NCBI RefSeq assembly: GCF_011064595.1
Contig: NZ_JAALJI010000012.1
Coordinates: forward strand, 62,001 to 126,000
Reading direction: 5' to 3'
Length of the DNA: 64,000 nucleotides
DNA from: Paludisphaera soli
GTDB taxonomy: Bacteria; Planctomycetota; Planctomycetia; Isosphaerales; Isosphaeraceae
Positions 34,718-43,717 of this stretch are shown in pieces. The notes beneath the pieces are model-generated. The model was not told the DNA's origin. It worked only from the letters and a program-made list of their open reading frames with translations, and searched no databases. Made by a program: the position numbers and the translations under genes. Each line of letters begins with the position of its first letter. Within the stretch, counting starts at the first letter, position 1.

Positions 34718-35743
34718 TCAGAACAGCGCCGTGGTCTCCGGCGCGCCGAGCATCAGGTTGAGGTTCTGGACGGCGACGCCGGCGGCGCCCTTGATGAGGT
34801 TGTCCAGGCAGGCGAGGACGACGATCCGGCCCCGGACGACGCGGACGGTGATGTCGCAGAAGTTGGTGTAGGCCGAGTCCTTGGTCGCCGGCAGGTGGTT
34901 GATCGCGCGGACGAACGGGCTGTCGGCGTAGAACGACCGGTAGAGTTCCAGCAGGTCGTGCTCGACGGGAGTGCCGACCGGCCTCGCGTAGATCGTGGCG
35001 AAGATGCCGCGGTCCATCGGCACGAGGTGGGGCGTGAAGATGACCTCGACGGGTTCGCCGCCGCCGCCGGCCGTGGTGAGGATCTGGTCGATCTCGGGCG
35101 TGTGGCGGTGCCGGCCGACGTTGTAGGCCGAGAGGCTCTCGTTGCACTCGGGGAAGTGCGTCCCGAGCTTGGGGGACCGCCCCGCGCCCGAGACCCCGCT
35201 CTTGGCGTCGATGATCACCCCCGTGCGCTCGATCAGCCCCTCGGCGATCAGGGGGGCGAGGCCCAGGATGCTCGCCGAGGTGTAGCAGCCGGGGTTGGCG
35301 ATCAGGGAGGCCGCCGGGATCTGTTCGCGAAACAGCTCCGGCAATCCGTAGACGGCGGCTTGCAGGCCCTCGGGATCGGTGTGGGCGTGGCCGTACCAAT
35401 CCTCGTAGACCTGCGCGTCGCTCAGCCGATAGTCCGCGCTGAGGTCGACGACCTTCACGCCACGATCGCGGAGCGACGGCGTGACCGCCATGCTGGCCGT
35501 GTGCGGCAGGGCCAGGAAGGCGTACTGCGCGCGTTCGGCCACGCGGTCGGCGTCGAACGGCTCGCAGGCCAGGTCGATCCGCCTCGCCAGGCTAGGGTGG
35601 ATCGCGTCGAGCCGGGGCGATTCGTCCTGGCGCGAGGTCGCCACGGTCACCCGCACGTCGGGGTGCTTCAACAGGATCTGGATCAGCTCGCGGGCCGCGT
35701 ATCCCGAGGCCCCCACCACCGCCACGCCGACTGGTTCCGCCAC
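34718..35743 (-). CDS. argC: N-acetyl-gamma-glutamyl-phosphate reductase ArgC
   Basis: ArgC reduces N-acetylglutamyl phosphate to the semialdehyde with NADPH in arginine biosynthesis. The 341-residue protein has the GASGYAA nucleotide loop (11-17), catalytic Cys153 in NPGCYTS, and [12 protein letters not shown] with the conserved His/Arg. Length is typical. ATG start. It lies 37 bases downstream of the YfhO-like gene on the same strand and may be in its transcript. No other arginine gene is adjacent. Confidence 0.95.
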   Translation of the reverse strand: MAEPVGVAVVGASGYAARELIQILLKHPDVRVTVATSRQDESPRLDAIHPSLARRIDLACEPFDADRVAERAQYAFLALPHTASMAVTPSLRDRGVKVVDLSADYRLSDAQVYEDWYGHAHTDPEGLQAAVYGLPELFREQIPAASLIANPGCYTSASILGLAPLIAEGLIERTGVIIDAKSGVSGAGRSPKLGTHFPECNESLSAYNVGRHRHTPEIDQILTTAGGGGEPVEVIFTPHLVPMDRGIFATIYARPVGTPVEHDLLELYRSFYADSPFVRAINHLPATKDSAYTNFCDITVRVVRGRIVVLACLDNLIKGAAGVAVQNLNLMLGAPETTALF

Positions 35744-35780
35744 GACTCGATCCCCTTCCGCTGCTTCGCTTCCCTTCGCT

Positions 35781-38270
35781 TCAACCCATCGCGGTCAAGG
35801 CCCTTCGACGCTCCCGCCGCGACGCTTCCAGTATCGCCGCGCACCAGGCCGCCCAGCAAGCTGCCGAGAACCAGAGCCCCTGCCGCACGACGGCCGCGTC
35901 GTACGTCAGCCGCAACACCGCCCCCTTCGCCGGCCGCGAATCGACCGCGACCCGCATCCAGGCCCCGCCCCCCTTCCCGACCCGGAACGCCGGCCGGATG
36001 TTCGCGGGCGTCTCCGCCCCCCCCTCCTCGACGACCGTCGCCCGCCACTGCGGGTCGAACAGGACGGAGACGAGCACGATGCCGGGGTGGACCGTTTCAT
36101 CCAGCGGGATCTCCCAGCCGATCGGCGACCGTGCGACCGCGTGCAGCGGCCGGGCGGCGGCGAGGAGGTCGAGCACCGGTCGGGGGTCGCCGTTCGACTC
36201 CTCCGGCACGTCCCCGGCCGCCAGCCAAGCGCGCGGGGCGTCGCCGGGCGGCCGGACGATCCGGAACGCGTCGGCCGCCGGACGTCGATCCGGGTTCCAG
36301 TCCGGCCCGAGCAGCCACCGCGCGAGGTTCGGGTCGGCGATCGTCTCGACCTCGCCCGGCGGCCGGGAGCCGGCTTCGAGCGGGTCGAGCACGCGCAGGC
36401 CGGCGCCGGTCGCGCGCATCGCCCTCAACGCCGTCTCCCCGCCGGGGCCGTCCAGGGGCGTTCGCGCCAGCGCGCCGAGCGCCGTCAGGGCCGGGAGGTC
36501 GAGCGTGCGGTACGCCTGCACCGGGGCCAGCCCGGCGGCCATCGCCAGGTTGCGCAGCGGGTCGATCGTGCGCGTCCCGCGCGGCTCCTGCGCCAGCCTG
36601 GCCAGCACCGGGCTCTGCTCGGCCAGCGGCCGGAGCGGGCCGACGTCGACCAGCCGGTGACGCCCCAGGAGCATCAGGTCGGCCCCGGTCAGAGCGACGA
36701 GCGCCGCAGGGACGATCGGCCGCAGGCGAGGGATCGTCGCCAGCCCCGCAAGCAAGGCCACGGCGGACAGGATCGCCAGCGCCTCGCCCAGTTCGACGGC
36801 GTAGATCGCGAACCGATTCGCTTCGAAGGAGCCGAGGCCGGCGACCGGCCGCCGCGCCAGGTTCACGACGCTCCGGAAGTCCGGGTCCCCCTGCCACGGC
36901 CGGGCCCGGAACGCGGCCTCGAAAAGTTCGGCCGCGCCCCGGCTCCCCGAGGGGGACGTCGACCAGAGGGCCAGTTCGAGCAGCCCCACGACCGCCGCGA
37001 TCCAGAGCAGGGCGGCCGCCGCGAGGATCAGGAGCCCCCGCGCCGGCCGCTCCCAGGCTCGCCAACGGTCGACGCCCAGGCCCGCCAGGAGCGCCAGCGC
37101 CAGGGTCATCGGCAGTCCCCAACGCGCGGGGGCCCGGAAGAAGGAGAAGCCCGGCAGCTCGATCAGCGCCCGGAAGCCCGGGACGTACGGCCCCAGGCTG
37201 AGGATCAGCGAAACAGCCCCCAGCACCGACAGGCAACGCACCGCCGGGTCGCGTCGGCCTTCGCGGAAGATCGCCAGCAAGGCCAGGAACAGCGGGACGG
37301 TCCCGACGTAAGCCAGGTATTCCTCGGGCGAGGTATGGAACGGATCCCACACCAGCGGCCGCCAGAGCGGCGATCGGTGGAACAGGTTCGGCGCGACCAG
37401 GCTGACGAGGTGGAGCGGCGTCGCGGCGAACCCCGACAGGTACTCGAAGTCGCGGCGATCGGCGGCCATCCCGGCCAGCCTCGCCGTGGGCCAGACCTGA
37501 ATCGCCGCCAGCGGCAGCACCACCGCCAGCCCCAGCACGAGAAGGCCCGGCCGACGGAAACCCGCGACCGAACGCCTGCGAACCAGGGCCTCCAGAGCCA
37601 TCCAGCCGGCCAGGACCGCGATGGTCCCCTGCGTCATGAAGGCGATCTGGAAATGGCCCGGGAGCACCTGGATCGCCAGGACCAGCGTCAGCAGGAACAG
37701 CCGCCTGGCCGTCCCGGGACCTTCGTGGTTCGCGAGCGACCATGCGAGGCCCCAGGCCCAGGGGAGCCAGGCCCCCGTCGTGTAACCCCAGGGGTGGGGC
37801 ATGTGGATCACGAAAAAACCGGAAGCGGCGTACGCAAATCCCGCGAGCGCCGCCCCCATGCGCCCCGCGCCGAACGTCCGGGAGCACCAGTAAGCCCCCA
37901 ACCCGGCCCACGTCGTATGCAGCACGAGGCTCGCGACGTAGGCCCGCTCGACGCTCAACAGCCCATAAAGGAGGAGATGGGGGGGATAGAACGCGCCCAT
38001 CTGGCTCTCGCCCACGCCGGGAAAGCCGTATCCCCAGAGATCGTTCCAGACGGGGAGGCGACGGGCGGCGATCGATTCGGCCAGGAAGCTCATCAAACCC
38101 AGGAAGAACTGGGTGACGTCGCCCCCGATGGGCATCGCGGTTCCCAAACTGAACGGCAGGAGCCAGACGAGAAGCGCCAGGACCACGCCAAGGGCCGCGA
38201 GACCCCCGACCAGGGGCCCGACGCCTCGCGGGGGCGCATCCGCCTTCCCCGATCGGATCGTCTCGTCCAC
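35781..38270 (-). CDS. YfhO-family multi-span membrane protein
   Basis: The 829-residue protein has about a dozen hydrophobic segments (about 20-520) and a large periplasmic C-terminal domain, ending in a last span and a basic tail. Early [21 protein letters not shown], then [19 protein letters not shown], is the diagnostic YfhO region, akin to GT-C glycosyltransferases. Bacillus YfhO glycosylates wall polymers; the substrate here is unknown. GTG 38270 is chosen; another GTG at 38345 is possible. It is the first gene of the unit with argC. csrA is divergent. Confidence 0.8.
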   Translation of the reverse strand: MDETIRSGKADAPPRGVGPLVGGLAALGVVLALLVWLLPFSLGTAMPIGGDVTQFFLGLMSFLAESIAARRLPVWNDLWGYGFPGVGESQMGAFYPPHLLLYGLLSVERAYVASLVLHTTWAGLGAYWCSRTFGAGRMGAALAGFAYAASGFFVIHMPHPWGYTTGAWLPWAWGLAWSLANHEGPGTARRLFLLTLVLAIQVLPGHFQIAFMTQGTIAVLAGWMALEALVRRRSVAGFRRPGLLVLGLAVVLPLAAIQVWPTARLAGMAADRRDFEYLSGFAATPLHLVSLVAPNLFHRSPLWRPLVWDPFHTSPEEYLAYVGTVPLFLALLAIFREGRRDPAVRCLSVLGAVSLILSLGPYVPGFRALIELPGFSFFRAPARWGLPMTLALALLAGLGVDRWRAWERPARGLLILAAAALLWIAAVVGLLELALWSTSPSGSRGAAELFEAAFRARPWQGDPDFRSVVNLARRPVAGLGSFEANRFAIYAVELGEALAILSAVALLAGLATIPRLRPIVPAALVALTGADLMLLGRHRLVDVGPLRPLAEQSPVLARLAQEPRGTRTIDPLRNLAMAAGLAPVQAYRTLDLPALTALGALARTPLDGPGGETALRAMRATGAGLRVLDPLEAGSRPPGEVETIADPNLARWLLGPDWNPDRRPAADAFRIVRPPGDAPRAWLAAGDVPEESNGDPRPVLDLLAAARPLHAVARSPIGWEIPLDETVHPGIVLVSVLFDPQWRATVVEEGGAETPANIRPAFRVGKGGGAWMRVAVDSRPAKGAVLRLTYDAAVVRQGLWFSAACWAAWCAAILEASRRERRRALTAMG

Positions 38271-38546
38271 GCCTTGTCGGCCCCCGCTGCAGGTAACTTT
38301 TGCAATTTCCCGGGCGATCTTACAGGAATCCGCCTTGACCGTCACGGCCCGCGCGACCTTCGAGGCCCTCGCGAGCCCTGTTTCCCGCCGAATTCGGGCC
38401 TCATGGCGAACCTCGTCCCCCTTCCGTCGGTCTTGGCATGCGAGCTGCTTTAACTACCCGGCATCGAAGGCGAGACCAACCCGGAGCGACGCTCGGCTCC
38501 GCCGAGAAACGATAACGGATCCCCGATCACACAAGGAGGAAGTCAC

Positions 38547-38747
38547 ATGCTGGTCCTGAGCAGGAAGTTGGGCGAGGCGATCCAGATCGGTCCGGACATC
38601 CGCATCGTCGTCGCGAAGATCGACGGGCATCAGGTCCGCATCGGCATCGAGGCCCCGATGAGCGTCTCGATCAAGCGTCAGGAAATCTGCTTCGAGCTCC
38701 CCTCCGAGCGCGACGCCGACCGCTTGATGGAGGCGGTGAGCGCTTGA
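38547..38747 (+). CDS. csrA: Carbon storage regulator CsrA
   Basis: CsrA is a dimeric RNA-binding protein that represses or stabilises mRNAs by binding GGA motifs in leaders. The 66-residue protein begins MLVLSRKLGEAIQIG and has the conserved core VRIGIEAP and R-x-E-I (VSIKRQEI). The ATG has a strong AAGGAGG at good spacing, which itself contains a GGA site. No fliW is in the window, so its regulation by FliW sequestration cannot be judged. Divergent from the YfhO-like gene. Confidence 0.96.
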   Translation: MLVLSRKLGEAIQIGPDIRIVVAKIDGHQVRIGIEAPMSVSIKRQEICFELPSERDADRLMEAVSA

Positions 38748-38785
38748 CGACCCCCTCCCCGGCGCGCCCACACTGGACGGCCTGA

Positions 38786-38809
38786 CGCGGGGCGGATGAT
38801 CGCCCCGCG
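38786..38809 (+). terminator. Hairpin between csrA and glycerate kinase
   Basis: A perfect 9-base stem (38786-38794 with 38801-38809) closes a six-base loop; no T tract follows. It covers an in-frame ATG at 38796, which supports the later ATG (38832) as the true start of the kinase. Confidence 0.4.
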
Positions 38810-38831
38810 CAGGCCCTCCGGACGCCGACCG

Positions 38832-39998
38832 ATGCGCATCGTGATCGCACCCGACAAGTTCAAGGGGAGCCTGACGGCCCCCCAGGCGGCCGACGCCCTC
38901 GCGCGAGGCGTCCGCGCAGCCCTCCCCTCCGCCGAGATCGTCGCCGCCCCCATGGCCGACGGCGGCGAGGGCGTCGTCGACGCCCTGGTCGTGGCCACCG
39001 GCGGGAGCTACGAGGAAGCTCACGTCGTCGGCCCCCTCGGGTCCCCCCACACCGCGCGGTTCGGGCTGCTCGGCGACGGTGGCACGGCCGTCGTGGAGAT
39101 GGCCGCCGCGGCCGGACTGGCCCTCGTCCCGGAGGACCGCCGCGACCCGCGAAGGACCACCACGCGCGGCGTCGGCGAGCTGATCCTGGCCGCCGCGCGC
39201 ACGGGCGTCCGACGCCTCATCGTCGGCATCGGCGGCAGCGCGACCAACGACGGCGGCGCGGGGATGGCGCAGGCGCTGGGGTTCCGGCTGCTCGACGCGC
39301 GGGGCCGCGACCTCGGCCCGGGCGGCGGGGCGCTGGTGGACCTCGACCGCATCGTCCCGCCGGGCGAGCCGCGCGCGCTCGGGCGCGTCGAGGTCGCCGT
39401 CGCCTGCGACGTGACCAACCCGCTCTACGGCCCCACGGGTGCCTCGGCCGTCTACGGCCCGCAGAAAGGGGCCACCCCCGAGATGGTCGCGGAACTCGAC
39501 CGCAATCTGGAGCACCTGGCCCAGGTGATCGAGCGCGACCTCGGCGTCGCGATTTCCGACGTCCCCGGCGCGGGGGCCGCGGGGGGCCTCGGCGGGGGGC
39601 TGTTGGCGTTCGCGGGGGGCCGCCTGCAACCCGGGATCGACCTCGTGATCGCGGCCGTCGGCCTGGAGAACAAGCTCCGGGGGGCCGACCTCTGCCTGAC
39701 CGGCGAGGGCTCGCTCGACGCCCAGAGCGCCTTCGGCAAGACCGCCGTGGGGGTCGCCCGGCTCGCACGGTCGCTGGGGGTGCCCACCTTCGCCCTCGTC
39801 GGCTCGCTCGGTGAAGGGGCCGAGGCCTGCCTGGCCGAGGGGATCGACGCCTATTACGCGATCGGCCGAGGGCCGGCGACGCTCGACGAGTCCCTCGCCC
39901 GCGCGCCGGAACTCCTCGCCTCGGCCGCCGAGCAGGCGGTGCGCGGGTTCCTCGCCGGGGTCCGCCGCGGCTCGCGAGGAGATCGGGCTCATGAGTGA
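38832..39998 (+). CDS. Glycerate 2-kinase (GarK/GlxK family)
   Basis: The enzyme phosphorylates D-glycerate to 2-phosphoglycerate. The 388-residue protein begins MRIVIAPDKFKGSLTAPQAA, the family signature, with MADGGEGVVDAL (about 36-48), GIGGSATNDGGAGMAQALG and DLCLTGEGSLDAQSAFGK near the C-terminus. Length is normal. Its stop overlaps the next gene (thiL) by eight bases and begins a tightly spaced run, glycerate kinase-thiL-tsaE-hydrolase. Together with glyA (54.4 kb) it could serve a glycine/serine to glycerate route, though they are not linked. Confidence 0.93.
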   Translation: MRIVIAPDKFKGSLTAPQAADALARGVRAALPSAEIVAAPMADGGEGVVDALVVATGGSYEEAHVVGPLGSPHTARFGLLGDGGTAVVEMAAAAGLALVPEDRRDPRRTTTRGVGELILAAARTGVRRLIVGIGGSATNDGGAGMAQALGFRLLDARGRDLGPGGGALVDLDRIVPPGEPRALGRVEVAVACDVTNPLYGPTGASAVYGPQKGATPEMVAELDRNLEHLAQVIERDLGVAISDVPGAGAAGGLGGGLLAFAGGRLQPGIDLVIAAVGLENKLRGADLCLTGEGSLDAQSAFGKTAVGVARLARSLGVPTFALVGSLGEGAEACLAEGIDAYYAIGRGPATLDESLARAPELLASAAEQAVRGFLAGVRRGSRGDRAHE

Positions 39999-40944
39999 AC
40001 ATCCCGTCATCGGCGAATTCGGCCTCATCGACTGGATCCGTCGCCGGAACTCGGCCGCCGGCGCGACGCTCGGCATCGGCGACGACTGCGCGATGGTCGA
40101 CTTCGAAGGCGCGCCGGCCCTCGTGACGGTCGACATGCTGATGGACGGCCGCCACTTCCGACTGGCGGAGGACGGCCCCGAGGCGGTTGGCGCGAAGGCG
40201 ATGGGGGTCAACCTCTCCGACGTCGCGGCGATGGCCGGCGTCCCCCGGTTCGCGGTCGTCGCGGTCGCCCTGCCCCGGGACTCGGCGGTCGACGTGGCGA
40301 AGGGCCTGCACGAAGGGATCCGCCGGATGACCGACCGCTTCGGCGTGCAGCTGATCGGCGGCGACACCAACGCCTGGGACGGGCCTCTCGTCGTCACCGT
40401 CACCCTCCTGGGGGCCGCGACCTCCCGCGGCGTCGCGAAACGTTCCGACGCCCGGGTCGGCGACGCGATCTTCGTCACCGGGCCGCTCGGCGGCAGCCTC
40501 TTCCGGGGCCGGCACCTGCGGCCGGAGCCCCGGGTGGCGGAGGCCCTCGCCCTATCGGCCGCGACGGACCTGCACGCGATGATCGACCTCTCGGACGGAC
40601 TCTCGTCCGACCTGGGCCACATCCTGGAGGAGAGCGGCGGCCTGGGCGCGGCGCTCGACGCCGAGGCCGTGCCGATCCACGACGACGCGATCGACCACTC
40701 CCGCGCCGACGGCGTCCCCGCGCTCGACCACGCCCTGAACGACGGCGAGGACTTCGAGCTTTGCTTCACCGTCCCCGCCGACGCGGCCGACGCCCTGGCG
40801 GCGCGCCCTCCCGACGGGGTCTGGCTCCGCCGCATCGGCGCGATCGTCGCCGAGCCCGGCCTCCGGCTCCGAGGGGCCGACGGCCGCACGTGGGCGATCG
40901 AGGGCCGGGGGTTCGACCACATGAAAGGCCCGTCTCCGCGATGA
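39991..40944 (+). CDS. thiL: Thiamine-monophosphate kinase ThiL
   Basis: ThiL phosphorylates thiamine monophosphate to the active diphosphate. The 317-residue protein has FGLIDWIRR at its start, GIGDDCAMV (about 25-33), KAMGVNLSDVAAMAG with Mg ligands, LIGGDTNAWDG and MIDLSDGLSSDLGHI, all ThiL/PurM superfamily marks. The ATG at 39991 overlaps the kinase gene and has GAGGAG upstream. Its stop overlaps the ATG of tsaE (ATGA). Confidence 0.94.
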   Translation: MSEHPVIGEFGLIDWIRRRNSAAGATLGIGDDCAMVDFEGAPALVTVDMLMDGRHFRLAEDGPEAVGAKAMGVNLSDVAAMAGVPRFAVVAVALPRDSAVDVAKGLHEGIRRMTDRFGVQLIGGDTNAWDGPLVVTVTLLGAATSRGVAKRSDARVGDAIFVTGPLGGSLFRGRHLRPEPRVAEALALSAATDLHAMIDLSDGLSSDLGHILEESGGLGAALDAEAVPIHDDAIDHSRADGVPALDHALNDGEDFELCFTVPADAADALAARPPDGVWLRRIGAIVAEPGLRLRGADGRTWAIEGRGFDHMKGPSPR

Positions 40945-41435
40945 ACGTGCAGCCGCTCGAAGACGCCCTCCAGGTCGAGGTCGCGGGCGAGGCCGAGACC
41001 GAGGCCCTCGGCCGCGCGATCGCGACGTTGCTCGCCCCCGACGTCGTCGTCGGCCTGGTCGGGCCGCTCGGCGCGGGCAAGACGCGGCTCTCCCGCGCGA
41101 TCGCCGAGGCCCTCGGCGTCGACCCGACCGCCATCGCCAGCCCGACCTTCGTGCTCATCCATGAATATGAAGGCGTGATCCCGGTCTACCATTTCGACGT
41201 CTACCGCCTCCCCTCGCCCGCGGCGTTCGAAGACCTGGGCGCGGCCGATTACTGGGCCGCAGGCGGCGTCTGCCTCGTCGAGTGGGCCGACCGCGTCCCC
41301 GACTCGCTCCCCCCCGACGCCTGGTGGATCACGATGGCACCCGTCGACGAGTCCCGGCGGACGATCCGCATCGCCGCCCCCGCCGACGTCCGAAACCGGC
41401 TCGCCGAGGCCCTCGCACCGAAGGAAGCACCATGA
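40941..41435 (+). CDS. tsaE: tRNA threonylcarbamoyladenosine biosynthesis ATPase TsaE
   Basis: TsaE is the ATPase that resets the TsaB-TsaD complex in t6A synthesis at tRNA position 37. The 164-residue protein has a Walker A motif, GPLGAGKTRL, and then SPTFVLIHEYEG, VYHFDVYRL and the Walker-B-like LVEWADRV, as usual for the family. ATG at 40941 forms an ATGA overlap with thiL. Its own stop overlaps an ATG of the next gene (ATGA at 41432). A TsaC-type fusion gene is elsewhere in the window at 51.3-52.5 kb. Confidence 0.94.
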   Translation: MNVQPLEDALQVEVAGEAETEALGRAIATLLAPDVVVGLVGPLGAGKTRLSRAIAEALGVDPTAIASPTFVLIHEYEGVIPVYHFDVYRLPSPAAFEDLGAADYWAAGGVCLVEWADRVPDSLPPDAWWITMAPVDESRRTIRIAAPADVRNRLAEALAPKEAP

Positions 41436-42916
41436 CGCCGAACTGCCCGTCGCGTACTCGAAGATCACTCTTTCATCGCGTCGCTGAATTCCTTCCCCCC
41501 CGGCGGGGGAAGGTGGCAGAAGGCCGGATGAGGGGGGGACGCACGCAGGGAGTCTCGAACTTCGAAGCCCCACCCGCGCGGCCGAGGCGCGGGAAAGACC
41601 TCCTCGAAACCCGGCGGCCTTCTCGCTCGTCCCCCCCTCATCCGGCCCTTCGAGCCACCTTCCCCCGCCAGGGGGGAAGGGCTTTGTGGTCCATGTTCCT
41701 CGCGGCCCTCGCCATGACGGCCCACGCCGAGGACGGCACCCCAGCCGAAGAAGCCAAGCCCAGCCTCGTGGGCGCCTACGGGCCCTGGCTGTCCGACAAG
41801 GTCCTGGGCGACGGCCCTGCGAAGCTCTCGTTCCGCACGGGCCGGTGGAAGTCGCTCGACGAGTGGCGAAAGGTCGGCCGCGAGCGGGTCTGGGAGTGCC
41901 TCGCGCCGGTCGACCAGGGGGGCGTCCCAGAGGTCCGCGTCGAGGAGACGCGCGAGTTCGACGGCCTGCACATCGAGCGGCTCTCGTGGCAGCTCCCCGG
42001 CGGGCCGCGCACGGAGTCCGTCTTCCTGAAGCCGGCCGGGGCGACGGGCAAGCTCCCCGCCGTGCTCGCGCTCCACGACCACGGCGGCAACAAGTTCCTG
42101 GGCTGGCGGAAGATCGCCCGGATCGGCGACGAGCCCTGGCCGATCGTCGTCGACCATCAGGACCACTATTACGGCGGGGTCGCCTGGGCGAACGAGCTGG
42201 CGAAGCGCGGCTACGCGGTCCTCGTCCACGACACCTTCCCGTTCGCCAGCCGCCGCGTCCGCGCGGCCGACGTCCCCCAGCGGATCCGCGAGGGGGGCGT
42301 CGATCCCGAGCCGACCGACGCCGAGGGCGTGGCCCGCTACAACAAGTTCGCCGGCGCCCATGAAGACGTGATGGAGAAAGGCCTGATCAGCGCGGGGACG
42401 ACCTGGCCGGGCGTCTACGTCGTCGAGGACCAGCGGGCGCTGGACGTACTTTGCGCCCGGCCCGAAGTCGACCCGGACCGCGTCGGCTGCGCGGGGCTCT
42501 CCGGCGGCGGCATGCGGACCGTCTACCTCGGCGGGCTGGACGACCGCGTGAAGTGCGCCGTGGCGGTTGGCTTCATGACCACCTGGCGGGACTTCCTGCT
42601 CAACAAGTCGTATACCCACACCTGGATGGCCTACGCCCCGCTCCTTCCGCGCGACCTGGACTTCCCCGAGATCCTCGCCCTCCGCGCGCCCCTGCCGACG
42701 ATGGTCCTCAACAGCAGCGAGGACCAGCTTTACACGCTCCCGGAGATGCAACGAGCCGACGCGATCCTCCGCGAAACCTTCGCCAAGGGGGGCGCCCCCG
42801 AAGCCTACGACTGCCGCTACTACCCCGGCGGCCACCGCTTCGACCTCGACATGCAGCGCGACGCCTTCGCCTGGTTCGACCGCCACCTCGCGGCCTCACG
42901 CGATCCTCGCCCTTGA
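41432..42916 (+). CDS. Secreted alpha/beta hydrolase (acetylxylan esterase/dienelactone hydrolase type) with a repeat in its signal peptide
   Basis: The mature part is an alpha/beta hydrolase with the nucleophile elbow GLSGGG, an acid in VLNSSEDQLYT and a histidine in GGHRFD near the C-terminus. Family members deacetylate polysaccharides or sugars. ATG 41432 overlaps tsaE's stop and starts an Arg-rich n-region, RTRRSLFHRVA. Palindromic repeat copy C (41491-41680) then intervenes in-frame, and after it come the hydrophobic core and cleavage site, LWSMFLAALAMTAHA-ED. Alternative starts after the repeat are TTG 41684 and ATG 41693 (407-residue product); GGGGGGAAGG at the repeat's end could act as their ribosome-binding site. 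Export may be weakened if the h-region is far from the n-region. Confidence 0.7.
   Translation: MTPNCPSRTRRSLFHRVAEFLPPRRGKVAEGRMRGGRTQGVSNFEAPPARPRRGKDLLETRRPSRSSPPHPALRATFPRQGGRALWSMFLAALAMTAHAEDGTPAEEAKPSLVGAYGPWLSDKVLGDGPAKLSFRTGRWKSLDEWRKVGRERVWECLAPVDQGGVPEVRVEETREFDGLHIERLSWQLPGGPRTESVFLKPAGATGKLPAVLALHDHGGNKFLGWRKIARIGDEPWPIVVDHQDHYYGGVAWANELAKRGYAVLVHDTFPFASRRVRAADVPQRIREGGVDPEPTDAEGVARYNKFAGAHEDVMEKGLISAGTTWPGVYVVEDQRALDVLCARPEVDPDRVGCAGLSGGGMRTVYLGGLDDRVKCAVAVGFMTTWRDFLLNKSYTHTWMAYAPLLPRDLDFPEILALRAPLPTMVLNSSEDQLYTLPEMQRADAILRETFAKGGAPEAYDCRYYPGGHRFDLDMQRDAFAWFDRHLAASRDPRP
41491..41680. repeat. Palindromic repeat, copy C, inside a coding frame
   Basis: About 190 bases, same arms as copies A and B: left CCTTCCCCCC...GGGGGAAGGTGGC then CCGGATGAGGGGG; right CCCCCTCATCCGGCCC, GAGCCACC, and CCCCCGCCAGGGGGGAAGG. 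Unlike A and B it lies between two co-oriented genes and within the N-terminal coding frame of the alpha/beta hydrolase, which stays open through the element. Confidence 0.85.
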
Positions 42917-43041
42917 GACCGGGATGCCGGATTTCGGGAACTCCGCCGCGGCCCCGGACGTCTGAACCAGGACGACTGACATGGTACGCGAGGGAGGGTT
43001 CGTCCGATACGAGCCGCCACCGGCATGAGGCGAGGTGACCG

Positions 43042-43677
43042 TTGAACAAGTCCAGACTGCGGCTCGGGCTGACCTCCGTCGCGATCGCGTCGATCTATGT
43101 GCTGTTGCTGACCCGCGCGGAGGAGCGGCCTCGGGACCGACCCGTCGCCGATCAGCCTCCGGCCCGGGTCGAAGCCCCTCCTCCGATCGCGAATCAGACC
43201 GCCCCCCCGACCCGCAGCCATCCCCGGAACGACGGCCCCCCGGACGTGCCCGAGATCGTGATCCCGAACGAGGCGACGCCGCCCCCGGCCTTCGAGGTCT
43301 GGACCCGGAACCGTCGGATGAAGGCGGCGGAGAGGTGCGTGTTCGAGCAGATTCGCGAGGCCCTCGCGGATAACCGGGTCATCCCCGAGCACCGCGCCCG
43401 GCATTTCTCCTGGATAAAGACGGACGAGTCCGGGATGAAGACCGAGGATCTCGGGGCCTTGAACTGGACGGCCGAGCTTTTGGCCGTCGAACCCATCGAG
43501 AACGGCCATCTCGTCTCCCTGCGAATCCAGCCCCGGATGGGGCCGCCGGGCGGCGGGCAGCTCGTCCTCCTCGACCATTCAATCGAGCGATACAAGGTCT
43601 TCCAGGACGGGACCTGGTCCTTCGTCGACGGGACCACCCCACCGGGCATGGGTCACGGCGGCTGGATAATGGATTGA
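43042..43677 (+). CDS. Secreted or anchored orphan protein
   Basis: The 211-residue protein starts with a basic n-region and one hydrophobic segment (about 8-25), then a Pro-rich low-complexity linker (30-90). The soluble part is beta-rich (WTAELLAVEPIENGHLVSLRI, then LVLLDHSIERYKVFQDG). I recognise no family. TTG at 43042 is chosen because GAGGTGA lies a few bases upstream and no ATG or GTG precedes the hydrophobic segment. It follows the hydrolase gene after 125 bases. Confidence 0.6.
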   Translation: MNKSRLRLGLTSVAIASIYVLLLTRAEERPRDRPVADQPPARVEAPPPIANQTAPPTRSHPRNDGPPDVPEIVIPNEATPPPAFEVWTRNRRMKAAERCVFEQIREALADNRVIPEHRARHFSWIKTDESGMKTEDLGALNWTAELLAVEPIENGHLVSLRIQPRMGPPGGGQLVLLDHSIERYKVFQDGTWSFVDGTTPPGMGHGGWIMD

Positions 43678-43717
43678 CCCCGCCGGCCTGACGCCGGGCC
43701 GCGAAATGGCGAAGCGA

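Noticed and set aside
38271-38345. GTG 38345 as the start of the YfhO-like gene
   Set aside because: It would place AT-rich, promoter-like DNA inside the coding sequence; GTG 38270 is closer to the family start, although the longer form cannot be excluded.
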